From a virus, in the IMG/VR virus record IMGVR_UViG_3300021364_000015, positions 1-64,000 of that record: DNA of 64,000 nt. One strand, given 5' to 3'. The notes beneath the pieces were generated by a model that made no database searches, had not been told where the DNA came from, and worked only from the letters and a program-made list of their open reading frames with translations. The position numbers were made by a program, and so were the translations under genes. Positions 43,164 to 51,768 of the stretch are shown piece by piece (positions within the stretch are counted from its first letter, which is position 1; each line of letters opens with the position of its first letter).

Positions 43164-44336
43164 CTACCTAGTGTCGTCTTGAATGTCAAGGCTGTCCGCA
43201 TCCATCAACTGCTGAGTTTCATCCTCTAACAGCGCAACTCGCTTATTATGCGCTTTGGTTTTAGGACCAACTGGGCTGGGAGAACCCATAAAAGAGTTTA
43301 ATAGCAAAGTTCGGATCAAATGATCTACGGGATAACCATACGCATCCGTGGCATGTTTTTTCTTAAACGTATTTGCGTAAACTAGTGCTGCTCTGTGAAG
43401 GCCCGGTGTTAATACATTATCGTCAATGCAGTGCTTGACGCCTTTCCAGCCTTCAGCGGCATAATAGTCAATAGCGGCCTCAATGTCATACTCAGCCCAC
43501 AACTGCCGCTGCGCTTCAATGCTGGGAAAGCATCTATACAGTTCATCGTAGAAATCTGGCTCTGTACGAAGTACATCAGATAACCGGCGAGCAGCAACAG
43601 AATGAAGTGGAATCCCAACCCGCTGATTCGCACCACTCATTGCGGCAAAGTCGTAGTAGTCACAATACTCACCGTCGTGCTCTTCATGGATAAACTTTAG
43701 CACGTCGTCGGAAGTCCAATCGTAAATGACTTTAGCAAACCGAAGAGGTATAGCCTTCGATAATTTGAAGGGTCGGTTAATATAGTTCTCATGCAATTTT
43801 TGCGTAACGGTGCGGTACCGAATCATTGACTCGTTTGCTCTCACCCCCGTAATGAAGGCGGTGCGTCCTTTCTTGCCCTGCATCGTATACTCGTCAATTT
43901 TACGAGGAATTGCTTTCTCAGGGTCAAGACCAAAGTGCTCTGCACGCAAAGCCTGCTCAGGGAAAGGCCGGAAGAGTCTACCACTGCGTTCCCTCTTCTT
44001 AGACCACAGTAACACATACTGTCTACGGCCTAGAACCCATAACTCTTGACCTTGCGGTAAGCAGTACCACTCCATGTCAACCCAGTCGTACTCGCTGACA
44101 CGCTTAACATAGTCTTCTACAGCAGGTGAAAGCATTTCTTCGTCACGGAAAATAGCCTTAACGGGGCCAAGGCCACGCTCTTCGTGAATCTCTTTTGCCA
44201 GATAAAGACAAGCCGTAGAGTCTTTACCTCCACTGAACTGAACACAGACCGTATCAAACGTATCGTATACGTGCCGAATGCGCTCTCTAGCGGCATCGAC
44301 ACAAGTCATATCCAAGAACATCCGACGCCTTGGCAT
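43164..44336 (-). CDS. PAPS-reductase-family (IbrA/DndC-like) ATP pyrophosphatase
   Basis: 390 aa from ATG 44336 (GAGG upstream); an earlier in-frame start lies inside the previous gene. The PP-loop SGGKDST is at about 35-41, and an RDEEMLSP segment and FITGVRANESMIRYR follow, the arrangement of phosphoadenosine phosphosulfate reductase-like proteins of the IbrA type. No reductase redox-Cys tail is obvious. It sits between two ParB-like genes. The chemistry (adenylation of an unknown substrate) is inferred from the family. Confidence 0.8.
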   Translation of the reverse strand: MPRRRMFLDMTCVDAARERIRHVYDTFDTVCVQFSGGKDSTACLYLAKEIHEERGLGPVKAIFRDEEMLSPAVEDYVKRVSEYDWVDMEWYCLPQGQELWVLGRRQYVLLWSKKRERSGRLFRPFPEQALRAEHFGLDPEKAIPRKIDEYTMQGKKGRTAFITGVRANESMIRYRTVTQKLHENYINRPFKLSKAIPLRFAKVIYDWTSDDVLKFIHEEHDGEYCDYYDFAAMSGANQRVGIPLHSVAARRLSDVLRTEPDFYDELYRCFPSIEAQRQLWAEYDIEAAIDYYAAEGWKGVKHCIDDNVLTPGLHRAALVYANTFKKKHATDAYGYPVDHLIRTLLLNSFMGSPSPVGPKTKAHNKRVALLEDETQQLMDADSLDIQDDTR

Positions 44337-44337
44337 A

Positions 44338-45129
44338 TCAACCTCGTGGAGAATGCTGAGCAATAAAGTCTAACAGCCGCTCTGAAGTAGTGTCACCGTC
44401 ATATGCTGGATTCTCTTTTAGCCATTTAAGGAAAGAGTACCACTTTGACTGCTGCTCAGCACTATCAAAAACAAGAGTGAACTGAATAGCGGCGTTACGT
44501 GTCCCTGAACTTTCTGTAACTGTACTACCCTGTGTGACAATGCTTTCGACAGAAGGAGGTGTTGCAGAAGTAGTCTGCTGACTTGATTCCGGTGCTGGGC
44601 TGGGGGCCGGGTCCGTAGACGTAGATGTTATGTCGTTGATAACAATTTCAGGAGCAGACCACCCGCCATTAGGATCAACCGCTTGCCCCATAGAGTCGCT
44701 GATAATAGTATTTTCGATAGCCGCAACAGAGAAGTCATCCCATCCTAAAGCGTCAAAGAATGCTTCATCATTCCCGATTACATCTGTAAGCATCTCATAC
44801 AACAGATCGCTGTCTGTCATGCCTAGTTCTGAAATCCTATTATCGGCTAAAGCAAAGGCAAGAGCGTCGGTTGTGGACATGTCAACAACCGAAACAGCAA
44901 TCTGCTGCCACCCTAGCCGCTTTGCTGCCTCTAACTGGTGGTTGCCCGCAATTACTGTCAGAGCGTTATTCTCATCCGCCACCGCAACAATCGGCTTGAC
45001 TTGTCCAAACTTGGCATATGAAGCCATAATTGCATCGACATCTCCCCGGCGTGCATTGTTCTCCAACGGACGCAACAACTCAATGTCTACTGCTAGGCTT
45101 TGAATGTTATCTGTAATGTTGTGAATCAT
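44338..45129 (-). CDS. ParB-like nuclease-domain protein, second copy
   Basis: 263 aa from ATG 45129, which overlaps the methyltransferase stop as ATGA. The ParB domain is at about 10-105 (PLENNARRGDVDAIMASYAK, VIAGNHQLEAAKRLGW, FALADNRISELG). It is followed by a Ser/Thr/Pro-rich linker (about 155-200) and a C-terminal domain FTLVFDSAEQQSKWYSFLKW that resembles a small substrate-binding module found on such ParB proteins. Functions with the adjacent PAPS-reductase-like protein are likely. Confidence 0.8.
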   Translation of the reverse strand: MIHNITDNIQSLAVDIELLRPLENNARRGDVDAIMASYAKFGQVKPIVAVADENNALTVIAGNHQLEAAKRLGWQQIAVSVVDMSTTDALAFALADNRISELGMTDSDLLYEMLTDVIGNDEAFFDALGWDDFSVAAIENTIISDSMGQAVDPNGGWSAPEIVINDITSTSTDPAPSPAPESSQQTTSATPPSVESIVTQGSTVTESSGTRNAAIQFTLVFDSAEQQSKWYSFLKWLKENPAYDGDTTSERLLDFIAQHSPRG

Positions 45130-45737
45130 TTGTCTACATACCCCATAACGGCACACTGCCACCACCAATAGCCAACAACGGGCCATCTAATATTTGTTCT
45201 ATCATCATACCAATTCACTCTGTTACCCGGCAAGCCTCTCTCAATTAGTGGTGAGTAAATACTCACATTAGAAAAGGATGTTTGCATAACCTTTTCTAAA
45301 CGATCTTCATGGCAATTCCAGTGATGTGCTGCACCATCCCACCAGTGTGGGGGTTTCTCTTCCAAGAGTGCGGTAATGTCTTGATGCTCCATCGTGGAAG
45401 CAACCATCTCCCACGGCTCTTGGTTTTTCGCCCAACGCTGAATTGTTTTATACACGTCTGGCCCGACAGCAAGAACTGGAGCACCCGGTTTGGCAATACG
45501 ATGCATGTCCGTAAGGAATGGGCTGACTTCAGGCCACGAAATGTGTTCTAGCACGTGCCCTAAGTAGATGGCGTCAAACGTATTATTGGACATGGGGTAC
45601 GGCTCCCCCACTTCAACTACTACATCTGGCTTCGTTTTTTCGTTGCGCCAAACATCTGTGTTGACCCAGCCTTCAGCATAATGATCACCGCACCCAACAT
45701 TAAGGTACGACTTTCCGCTCGGAATCATCTCTTTCAT
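45126..45737 (-). CDS. SAM-dependent methyltransferase (class I)
   Basis: 203 aa. The SAM-binding motif KSYLNVGCGDHYAEGWVNTD, then DAIYLGHVLEHISW and a PGAPVLAVGPD strand, fit type 11 methyltransferases that act on small molecules or glycans. No DNA-methyltransferase catalytic motif is present. No clear ribosome binding site; it starts 2 bases after the previous stop, so coupling is likely. Confidence 0.8.
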   Translation of the reverse strand: MKEMIPSGKSYLNVGCGDHYAEGWVNTDVWRNEKTKPDVVVEVGEPYPMSNNTFDAIYLGHVLEHISWPEVSPFLTDMHRIAKPGAPVLAVGPDVYKTIQRWAKNQEPWEMVASTMEHQDITALLEEKPPHWWDGAAHHWNCHEDRLEKVMQTSFSNVSIYSPLIERGLPGNRVNWYDDRTNIRWPVVGYWWWQCAVMGYVDK

Positions 45738-45739
45738 TG

Positions 45740-46090
45740 TTAAAACTTTGCTTGCGATCTAACGTTCGCTGCGATTGTACGAAGCGCATCACAAGCCGTG
45801 CGTAATGAATGTAACTTTTCACGCTTTGCCTTAACGAGTGCTTCTGCAACCATCGAATCATAATACAGTTCGCTGGTCTTATACCCAGCCCAACTCTCTT
45901 TCTGCTTGACCGCTCCTTCAGCAGCAAGGTACTCTTTGAACCACTGCTTCTTATAGGAGGCTTCTTTTTGCGCATGGTCTTTCGCCAAGACCTCAAACGC
46001 TTCTGTTTCTTCTTCAATCTCGCTAGTTAAGCGAATCAACTCACTCTCAACTTCTACCGGAGTGATAGGCTTATTTCGTACAGCATTCAT
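45740..46090 (-). CDS. Coiled-coil protein of recombination clusters, 116 aa
   Basis: 116 aa, helical and highly charged, with a coiled-coil appearance (VESELIRLTSEIEEETEAFE). The C-terminal LRTACDALRTIAANVRSQ resembles small phage proteins often found beside annealing proteins and Cas4-like nucleases. Function unknown. It has its own leaderless-type promoter located within the end of the upstream HNH gene. Confidence 0.6.
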   Translation of the reverse strand: MNAVRNKPITPVEVESELIRLTSEIEEETEAFEVLAKDHAQKEASYKKQWFKEYLAAEGAVKQKESWAGYKTSELYYDSMVAEALVKAKREKLHSLRTACDALRTIAANVRSQAKF

Positions 46091-46096
46091 AACGCT

Positions 46097-46125
46097 ATTC
46101 TATCCCACATCGCTTAAAGCGTCAA
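46097..46125 (-). promoter_or_regulatory. Leaderless-type promoter for the 116-aa coiled-coil gene
   Basis: TTGACG (46120-46125), 17-base spacer, TAGAAT (46097-46102), 6 bases to the ATG at 46090. The promoter lies partly inside the preceding coding region. Confidence 0.7.
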
Positions 46126-46480
46126 GAGCGGCTTGCAACCGGACAACTTCTGTACCCCAGTCAACCTTGACGCCCGGAACACCACGTTCCAGCAACTCGT
46201 CTAAAAAGTCTCTTCCTAATTCGGCTTCAAGCCATCTCGCCCAAACAAGCGGATTCTTTGACTGCGCCCAATGACATGACGCACAGAGCGCAACCGCATT
46301 ACGCTCGTCAGTCCTAGTGGCAGAGATGCTGCGAGAAATAATATGCGCACACTGAATCTGCTTACCGTTGCCCTTAGTCGCCCCACACCAACGACAAGTA
46401 AAATTATCTCTAGTGCGCACGTATAAACTGTGAAGTTTGGTAGCCTTCGCTTTAGCGCTTTTACCATAGTCCGCAGGCAT
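46100..46480 (-). CDS. HNH / NinG-like zinc nuclease
   Basis: 126 aa. Zinc Cys pair CRWCGAT, then QCAHIISRSISATRTDERNA and LCASCHWAQSKNPLVWARW. The arrangement matches lambda NinG/Rap-type and HNH proteins that act in phage recombination. It overlaps the end of the PhyH gene (TAATG) and has no ribosome binding site. Confidence 0.75.
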   Translation of the reverse strand: MPADYGKSAKAKATKLHSLYVRTRDNFTCRWCGATKGNGKQIQCAHIISRSISATRTDERNAVALCASCHWAQSKNPLVWARWLEAELGRDFLDELLERGVPGVKVDWGTEVVRLQAALDALSDVG

Positions 46481-47379
46481 TACAACGGAATGTTTTGATT
46501 GATAGGGAAGTACCAGCCGCCATCATTGTGCTGAAGTGCGACAGGCATATCAGGACGATGATTGACGCCAGAATAATGAAGGATCGCTGCCTCACGCCAA
46601 AGATCAGGATCGTTCGGAACAGTGCCTCTATGCATAAGCCGAGCGTGCCAAATAAGGACATCGCCTTTCTTTGCAATAAACTGCTCCTTCTCAAGTTCAC
46701 CACGGTTAATAATATCCTCAAACATGGGAGTTAAGAACTCCTCAGAATACCTAGGCCAGTTAGGATCATTTCGTAAACTGACAGGAATTCTCTGCTTTGT
46801 GGCTTCCTGCGTGATCGTAGGAAGGGTGTGACTGCCTCGCACGAACTCAAAAGGACCAGCATCTTCGTGGATATCATCTAGGGCTACCCATACTGCCAGA
46901 TAATGATCTTTGTTTGAGTCTGGGTTTAAGTAGCCGTCTTGGTGCCAGTTACGAGTGGTAGACTTCCAGCCAGTGAGATTCAAGTGGATGCCCATCTGAT
47001 CTCCAATGAGAGATTCTAATATTTCATGAAGTGGCTTATACGTTGCTAGTTCCATTAGACTAGGTACTTGGAAGTAAGCGCACTCGCCCGGATAACCCAT
47101 TGGCCTATCGTGGTTAATACGGTTGTGTTGAATCCATGCTTCCTTATACGCCTCAATAATGTCGTCGGGCATGAAAGAGTCCAAAATCAGTACACCGTCG
47201 TTGCGCCACTTTTGCTGCAAATCATTTAGGGGTGTATCGCCCGTCTCTTCTCGGTCAAGCCACGGAAGGTCATGATCAGCAAACCCTCCTGACAGTAAAC
47301 TAATTTGCTCCAGCAGGTCGGGACATTGCTCAATCGTTGAACCAAAAAGGTTCTGTAGCAGTTCCGTTTTTCCAGTCAT
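46480..47379 (-). CDS. Phytanoyl-CoA dioxygenase (PhyH) family oxygenase
   Basis: 299 aa. Fe(II) ligands: His and Asp in NWHQDGYLNPD and the distal His in WHARLMHRGTVPN, followed by the basic 2-oxoglutarate ligand in WREAAILHYS. Upstream is QKWRNDGVLILDSFMPDD. It hydroxylates an unknown substrate; many relatives act on lipids, sugars or natural products. It starts inside the last 50 bases of the HNH gene, with GAGTGAGAA before the ATG. Confidence 0.85.
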   Translation of the reverse strand: MTGKTELLQNLFGSTIEQCPDLLEQISLLSGGFADHDLPWLDREETGDTPLNDLQQKWRNDGVLILDSFMPDDIIEAYKEAWIQHNRINHDRPMGYPGECAYFQVPSLMELATYKPLHEILESLIGDQMGIHLNLTGWKSTTRNWHQDGYLNPDSNKDHYLAVWVALDDIHEDAGPFEFVRGSHTLPTITQEATKQRIPVSLRNDPNWPRYSEEFLTPMFEDIINRGELEKEQFIAKKGDVLIWHARLMHRGTVPNDPDLWREAAILHYSGVNHRPDMPVALQHNDGGWYFPINQNIPL

Positions 47380-47788
47380 TTCTCACTCGTTTCGCTTCAT
47401 CAAGGTGCTCATCCGTCTTGCACCAACTTTCTAAATGCAGGCCAAGTAACTCAGCCTCTTTGGGATTAATCGTTATCCTAGTGTGGCAAAGTCGGCAAAC
47501 CGCTAGAAGATTATTAAGGTCTAAAATGCTTCCGCCTTGAGAACGATTAATTAATTCGTGAATATCTACAGAATAGTTTACCCCAACTACACCCGTTTTG
47601 CCATCCTTCACTGAAAAGATCACACACGCTTCACAGAACGGGCGCTGGCCCAATAAGTCAACTACTAGTGCCCTGCGATCCACGTACTTATCTTGCATCT
47701 TCTTTGAACGCTTTTTTAAAGGCGTCCGCTTTAATTGGCTATCTCCACGCTTTAATGGGGTGCGCCGAAGTGGTTTACCTCTTTTCAT
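47330..47788 (-). CDS. HNH endonuclease
   Basis: 152 aa. A basic N-terminus (PLRRTPLKRGDSQLKRTPLK) is followed by the HNH core: CEACVIF, VDIHELINRSQGGSILDLNN, VCRLCHTRI. It could be a homing-type or packaging-associated nuclease, but it lies in the recombination cluster, not beside terminase. Overlaps both neighbours. Confidence 0.85.
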   Translation of the reverse strand: MKRGKPLRRTPLKRGDSQLKRTPLKKRSKKMQDKYVDRRALVVDLLGQRPFCEACVIFSVKDGKTGVVGVNYSVDIHELINRSQGGSILDLNNLLAVCRLCHTRITINPKEAELLGLHLESWCKTDEHLDEAKRVRNDWKNGTATEPFWFND

Positions 47789-48890
47789 CCCAAACCCTTT
47801 GATGCATATCTTTAATTGTCCTGTAAAGTTTATCTGCCCCTACTGACACATCAAAGCGCTTTGCTTTTTTCTTGATGTCAGCAGCCACCTTATTCCTGTA
47901 GCGCTCATTTTTAAGGTCCTTCAACAACTCTACGTACTCCGAAGGCTCAGTTGCCATAAACCCAATACCATACTCCGAGGTTAACTCTTCATACTGTGGC
48001 GACCAAGAGCAAACAAACGGCACCCCTGCCGCAGCATATTCCAAGCCCTTAATATAAGACTTTGCATGATTAAAAGGAATGTCAGTCAGCGGAACGATTC
48101 CGGCCTGAAACAAAAATCCATCCTGAAGTTGGTAGGGAGGTAAAAACGGTGAAGTAGATACAATGCCACCGCTAACCCCGATTTGTCTATTGAAATTGGG
48201 AAACGTGTGATGATTAATGTGCCCCGTGTGATGAAACACACTAAACTCAGAAATTTTGTTAATGTATGGCCGTAAAATTTCAAGGTCTCCGCTTCGATGC
48301 GCTGTAGACCCCATCCAGCCGACGACCAACTTGCCTGCGGGGGAGTCAGTAAATGGTGGCACATTCGCATACTGCTTAGTATTCACATAATTCGTATGCA
48401 AAGCCACACGGTCATTCCACTCAAGCATACGATCTCGTAGGAACGGGGTAGACGCAATAACTCCGTCCGAGGCTTTTATAATCTTCTTATACCATTCCGT
48501 ATTCTCCACTGGGTTCTTAAGAGGATTGGAAATATGATATGCAGCATTCTTTTCACTAAGGCCCCAATACCAGTCGTCTACGTCTTGAATGATTATTTGA
48601 CCACGACTCTGTGCTTTTTCCATGTCGGTAAGCACGTTCTTATGCATGTATCGCTGCATAACAATAACATCACAATCGAAGTGATCGCCAGAATTATCCC
48701 ATGAATGAATACCAAAAGTTCCGGTAGAACTGTTATGAGCCAGAATACCTAACGCAACCTGAATTCCCTTTTTCCGAATAGGTGCAATATACTGCCCTAT
48801 ACGAATGTGCCCTGACCCACCCATAACGGGCAGACCCGTGCTAGTCAGCATTGAGCGGGACCAATCGTTAGATGCAAAACCAATCTTCAT
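47775..48890 (-). CDS. Glycosyltransferase (GT-B, family 4-like)
   Basis: 371 aa. N-terminal Rossmann domain with GSGHIRIGQYIAPIRKKG. The C-terminal domain starts at KLVVGWMGSTAHRSGDLEIL and holds the donor-binding KSYIKGLEYAAAGVPFVCS. It transfers an unknown sugar. The start overlaps the upstream stop as TGATG. With the methyltransferases and hydroxylases nearby it could decorate virion proteins, the host surface or DNA; no sequence evidence chooses between these. Confidence 0.85.
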   Translation of the reverse strand: MKIGFASNDWSRSMLTSTGLPVMGGSGHIRIGQYIAPIRKKGIQVALGILAHNSSTGTFGIHSWDNSGDHFDCDVIVMQRYMHKNVLTDMEKAQSRGQIIIQDVDDWYWGLSEKNAAYHISNPLKNPVENTEWYKKIIKASDGVIASTPFLRDRMLEWNDRVALHTNYVNTKQYANVPPFTDSPAGKLVVGWMGSTAHRSGDLEILRPYINKISEFSVFHHTGHINHHTFPNFNRQIGVSGGIVSTSPFLPPYQLQDGFLFQAGIVPLTDIPFNHAKSYIKGLEYAAAGVPFVCSWSPQYEELTSEYGIGFMATEPSEYVELLKDLKNERYRNKVAADIKKKAKRFDVSVGADKLYRTIKDMHQRVWDEKR

Positions 48891-49348
48891 CAGAACTTCC
48901 AGACTCCATCAAGGGCAGCGTACAAGTAGTCGTCGCCCTCGGAATTAACTAAGCCATTATCCTCATGCCAACGTTTGTGCGCAATAATGGCATCACGAAG
49001 AAACGTGGCAAGTGACAAAGAGGGATCGGCGGGTTGCCCAAGTGTAATTAACCTATCTACTTCAGCAAGACGCTTCTCAGCGTAAAACCTAAAGCGCTCT
49101 GACTTGGTTTTCTGATCCTCCATACCCGCAGCAGGATCAATCACGAAATCAGGGTACGACGATCTCAGGGAATTAATGTCTGTTTCTAATTCACTTATCT
49201 TTTCAGAAACCGTACTAATGATTTCTAAAAGACAGTCTTTCCACAATTGAAGATTTTCAGGTAACCGAAGAAAATCTTTGTCTTGCTGAGAAGCGTTGTT
49301 CTTGATGTCCTCCGACACTATGATGGCAAAATTGTTTACCTGTGACAT
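48890..49348 (-). CDS. Conserved phage hypothetical protein, 152 aa
   Basis: 152 aa, helical, with coiled coil (LLEIISTVSEKISELETDIN). The C-terminal motif AHKRWHEDNGLVNSEGDDYL followed by YAALDGVWKF is distinctive. Family function unknown to me. It sits between the Cas4-like nuclease (3-base gap) and the glycosyltransferase. Confidence 0.6.
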   Translation of the reverse strand: MSQVNNFAIIVSEDIKNNASQQDKDFLRLPENLQLWKDCLLEIISTVSEKISELETDINSLRSSYPDFVIDPAAGMEDQKTKSERFRFYAEKRLAEVDRLITLGQPADPSLSLATFLRDAIIAHKRWHEDNGLVNSEGDDYLYAALDGVWKF

Positions 49349-49351
49349 GGG

Positions 49352-50140
49352 TTAACGCCCCCCGAACTCCGGGCAAATAGACTGATAGTCACACCAGTTG
49401 CAAAGAGGACCCGTCCTAGTTTCAAACTCTCCCGAGTCACACATGGTCCTTACTTGGTCCCAAGTCTTTCGGACTTCTACACGAACATCGTTTTCAAGTT
49501 TCTCATCTACGTCATAGCGTGCAAACTGTCCAGACTTCACATACAGTAACTCTGCACGTTCAACTTCCATGCCAGTCAACTCTTTAAGGAGAATGCTGTA
49601 GATAGTAATCTGCATCTTCTTCTCCCACTCATACTGCTTACGAGGCTTCTTACCGGTCTTATAATCAGATATAACTAACTTGCCGTCTTCCACTGTGTAA
49701 CGGTCGATAATGCCGAAGATCGGTACGCCATCAATATCTCCGTCCATCTTGGCTTCAATACCTTCAGCGTCAAAAGAAGTAGGGTCTTCCATCCCGAAAT
49801 AGTTTTCAATACACCACCACGCCTTCCAACGGAACTCGTTCTCTTCGCACTTCTCTTTAAGAGCGTGGAACTCTGCCGACCACTTACTGCTCCACAGGTC
49901 TCGTGCTAACTTGCGGGCGGTCGCTTCTGTACGCTCTTCACGGGGGTACGTGAACAACTCTTCCAACACCTCATGTACGAACGAACCTAGGTGCTGCGCT
50001 TCAGTTGACTCAGTAGGAAGTTTGTCAAGTTTTGAGAACTTAAACTTTAGAGGACATTGCTGAAACGTGCTAATAGAACTAGGCGACATGTACCTCGGGT
50101 AGTCGTATGACAGCGGACCTAAGTCAAGGCTATCCTGCAT
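49352..50140 (-). CDS. Cas4/RecB-like PD-(D/E)XK exonuclease with Fe-S cluster
   Basis: 262 aa. A Cys in FQQCPLKFKFSKL and a C-terminal trio in CNWCDYQSICPEF are the four [4Fe-4S] ligands. The nuclease core is FGIIDRYTVEDGKLVISDYK followed by TGKKPRKQYEWEKKMQITIY. It probably resects DNA ends to feed the Rad52-like annealing protein whose gene overlaps its start. Confidence 0.88.
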   Translation of the reverse strand: MQDSLDLGPLSYDYPRYMSPSSISTFQQCPLKFKFSKLDKLPTESTEAQHLGSFVHEVLEELFTYPREERTEATARKLARDLWSSKWSAEFHALKEKCEENEFRWKAWWCIENYFGMEDPTSFDAEGIEAKMDGDIDGVPIFGIIDRYTVEDGKLVISDYKTGKKPRKQYEWEKKMQITIYSILLKELTGMEVERAELLYVKSGQFARYDVDEKLENDVRVEVRKTWDQVRTMCDSGEFETRTGPLCNWCDYQSICPEFGGR

Positions 50141-50804
50141 TGGTATCTGATTCTACTGGCGTTTCACTATCAGCCGGAGTCATCGACTTGACAAACTCTA
50201 GCATTGACTTAAGTAGATCACGAGTTACATTTTCGTTAGCGAACTCTGCTCCGTTAGAAATTTCCGACCAATGGGCACGACACGCATCAATAGTATCCTG
50301 CGCCTGATTGTTTAAAACCTCTCGCAGTTTCTCAAAGTGATCTGCTGAGATAGGCTGGTCTGCTGTATCTTGAGCATATTCTAAGTTCATCGACTCTTCT
50401 GAACGGGCGAGGTACAAACCTACGCCAAAATGTTGCGCCGCCTTCTTTAGTGCATCAGACACCGCACCCTTCATCTCGTCGCCAAGATCAACGATGTCAC
50501 CGTTCTTAGTGCGCTTGATCTTCTGCCCACCAATACCATCCTTGGTAACTGTTAGCGCAGGTGCATCATTGGTCGGAACAAACGTTGCAGTAAGCCGAAC
50601 ATGGGCAACGACGTAATCGGGGTCCAAAGTATCACGGGTACAAGACAAAATCTCGTAAGACCACATGTCCACGCCGAGTACTCTGTTCAACCGAGTAATA
50701 ACCTCGCTTACTGGAATGTACGTAAGGCTTGCGCCACCCTTTTTAAGTTGCTTCTCAACAGAAGGATCAAAAGGCTCTGATAGGGCTGTTAACATATTAC
50801 TCAC
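50130..50804 (-). CDS. Rad52-family single-strand annealing protein
   Basis: 224 aa. Rad52/22-like core: YIPVSEVITRLNRVLGVDMW, then LGDEMKGAVSDALKKAAQHF followed by GVGLYL. It promotes annealing in phage recombination. GTG at 50804 is the likely start: AGGAG lies 6 bases upstream and it overlaps the preceding stop (GTGA). The Asp/Glu-rich C-terminus may bind partner proteins. Confidence 0.88.
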   Translation of the reverse strand: MSNMLTALSEPFDPSVEKQLKKGGASLTYIPVSEVITRLNRVLGVDMWSYEILSCTRDTLDPDYVVAHVRLTATFVPTNDAPALTVTKDGIGGQKIKRTKNGDIVDLGDEMKGAVSDALKKAAQHFGVGLYLARSEESMNLEYAQDTADQPISADHFEKLREVLNNQAQDTIDACRAHWSEISNGAEFANENVTRDLLKSMLEFVKSMTPADSETPVESDTNAG

Positions 50805-51313
50805 TTATCTCTCCTAATAACTAGACTCTTTTTTGCTTCTCCAACTTCACAGTAGTCGTCGGCATCCAAATGAAGTTCCTTCAACTTGGTTACCTTCCAA
50901 TAGGAAATACCTGCATACTGTAATGCCTCACGAATCATATCCGTGGGAGTCTTCACGACTTCACCCGTATTCAAATCGACACTACTATCAACAATGCGCT
51001 TACTAACATCATCAATAAGTGTCTTATGGTCCCACGTCTTCCGTGGTGAACCGGACTTAATTTCAACGGTTGCACCATCCACCACTACCGGAAGCGGAAG
51101 GTTGTCTAAATAGCCAGTGATCATAGACTGAAGTTCATTGAAAATCTCAGTCACATGCGACTTCATTAAATGCATGTCACTAGCAAACTGCAACAACTCT
51201 CCCTTATCGGTGGAATCAAAATCGTCACCAAGTTGCAGCATTTGCTTTTCAAGGGAAGCAATTAGGGCTTGTGCTTCGTGTAATGTCGAAGTGGCCTCAG
51301 GTAGTTTAGACAT
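50801..51313 (-). CDS. Conserved recombination-cluster protein, 170 aa
   Basis: 170 aa. Helical N-terminal half (LHEAQALIASLEKQMLQLGD), then a basic segment KSGSPRKTWDHKTLIDDVSK and a C-terminal ALQYAGISYWKVTKLKELHL. It is the first gene of the recombination operon and directly precedes the annealing protein. Specific function unknown. AAGGAG precedes the ATG. Confidence 0.65.
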   Translation of the reverse strand: MSKLPEATSTLHEAQALIASLEKQMLQLGDDFDSTDKGELLQFASDMHLMKSHVTEIFNELQSMITGYLDNLPLPVVVDGATVEIKSGSPRKTWDHKTLIDDVSKRIVDSSVDLNTGEVVKTPTDMIREALQYAGISYWKVTKLKELHLDADDYCEVGEAKKSLVIRRDK

Positions 51314-51344
51314 TCAGTCTCCTTAATAAATAGTAGATACTTCT

Positions 51345-51373
51345 ATTTTACAGACTTTTTACAAGCGAGTCAA
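51345..51373 (-). promoter_or_regulatory. Promoter of the recombination operon
   Basis: TTGACT (51368-51373), 17-base spacer, TAAAAT (51345-51350) on the minus strand, with a leader of about 25 bases and AAGGAG before the 170-aa gene. Confidence 0.7.
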
Positions 51374-51375
51374 GG

Positions 51376-51768
51376 TCATTCTTCCGTCTGGTTCAACAGT
51401 TGATATAGAGAGTAGTCAATGTTCAACTCTAGCGGTTCACGCACAGAAGATATTGCTTCTTCCGAAACCATCGTCAGTTTCTCCGAAAACAAACGAATCG
51501 CATGTTGCTTCACAGCATCTGTCATTTCTTCTTCCGACGCATTGTCACCGAGTATTGTTGTTAGGCCATCAACAATGAAGTTGTCTATCTCCCGGTTCAA
51601 GTACCTATCAGATACAGCAATAGTTAAATTATTAGCAGTCCACGATATCACAGAATAATCTTTACCATCAATACCCGTGTCTGGAGCATTAACGAAAGTA
51701 ATTTTGATATCACCTCGTTGTAAAACCGCTAATACGTCAGGGTCAAAGTCATCATACTCGTTCCGCAA
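51376..51768 (-). CDS. Hypothetical protein, 130 aa
   Basis: 130 aa, acidic (MRNEYDDFDPDVLAVLQRGD), with a beta-alpha organisation. Family not recognised. TTG start at 51768 with GAAGG 8 bases upstream; no in-frame ATG is better placed. It overlaps the WhiB gene by 17 bases and is probably translated together with it. Confidence 0.55.
   Translation of the reverse strand: MRNEYDDFDPDVLAVLQRGDIKITFVNAPDTGIDGKDYSVISWTANNLTIAVSDRYLNREIDNFIVDGLTTILGDNASEEEMTDAVKQHAIRLFSEKLTMVSEEAISSVREPLELNIDYSLYQLLNQTEE

Noticed and set aside
42633-45129. Plasmid-type ParAB partition system
   Set aside because: Two ParB-fold proteins are present but no ParA ATPase and no parS-like repeats; the PAPS-reductase neighbour points to the IbrA/IbrB type.
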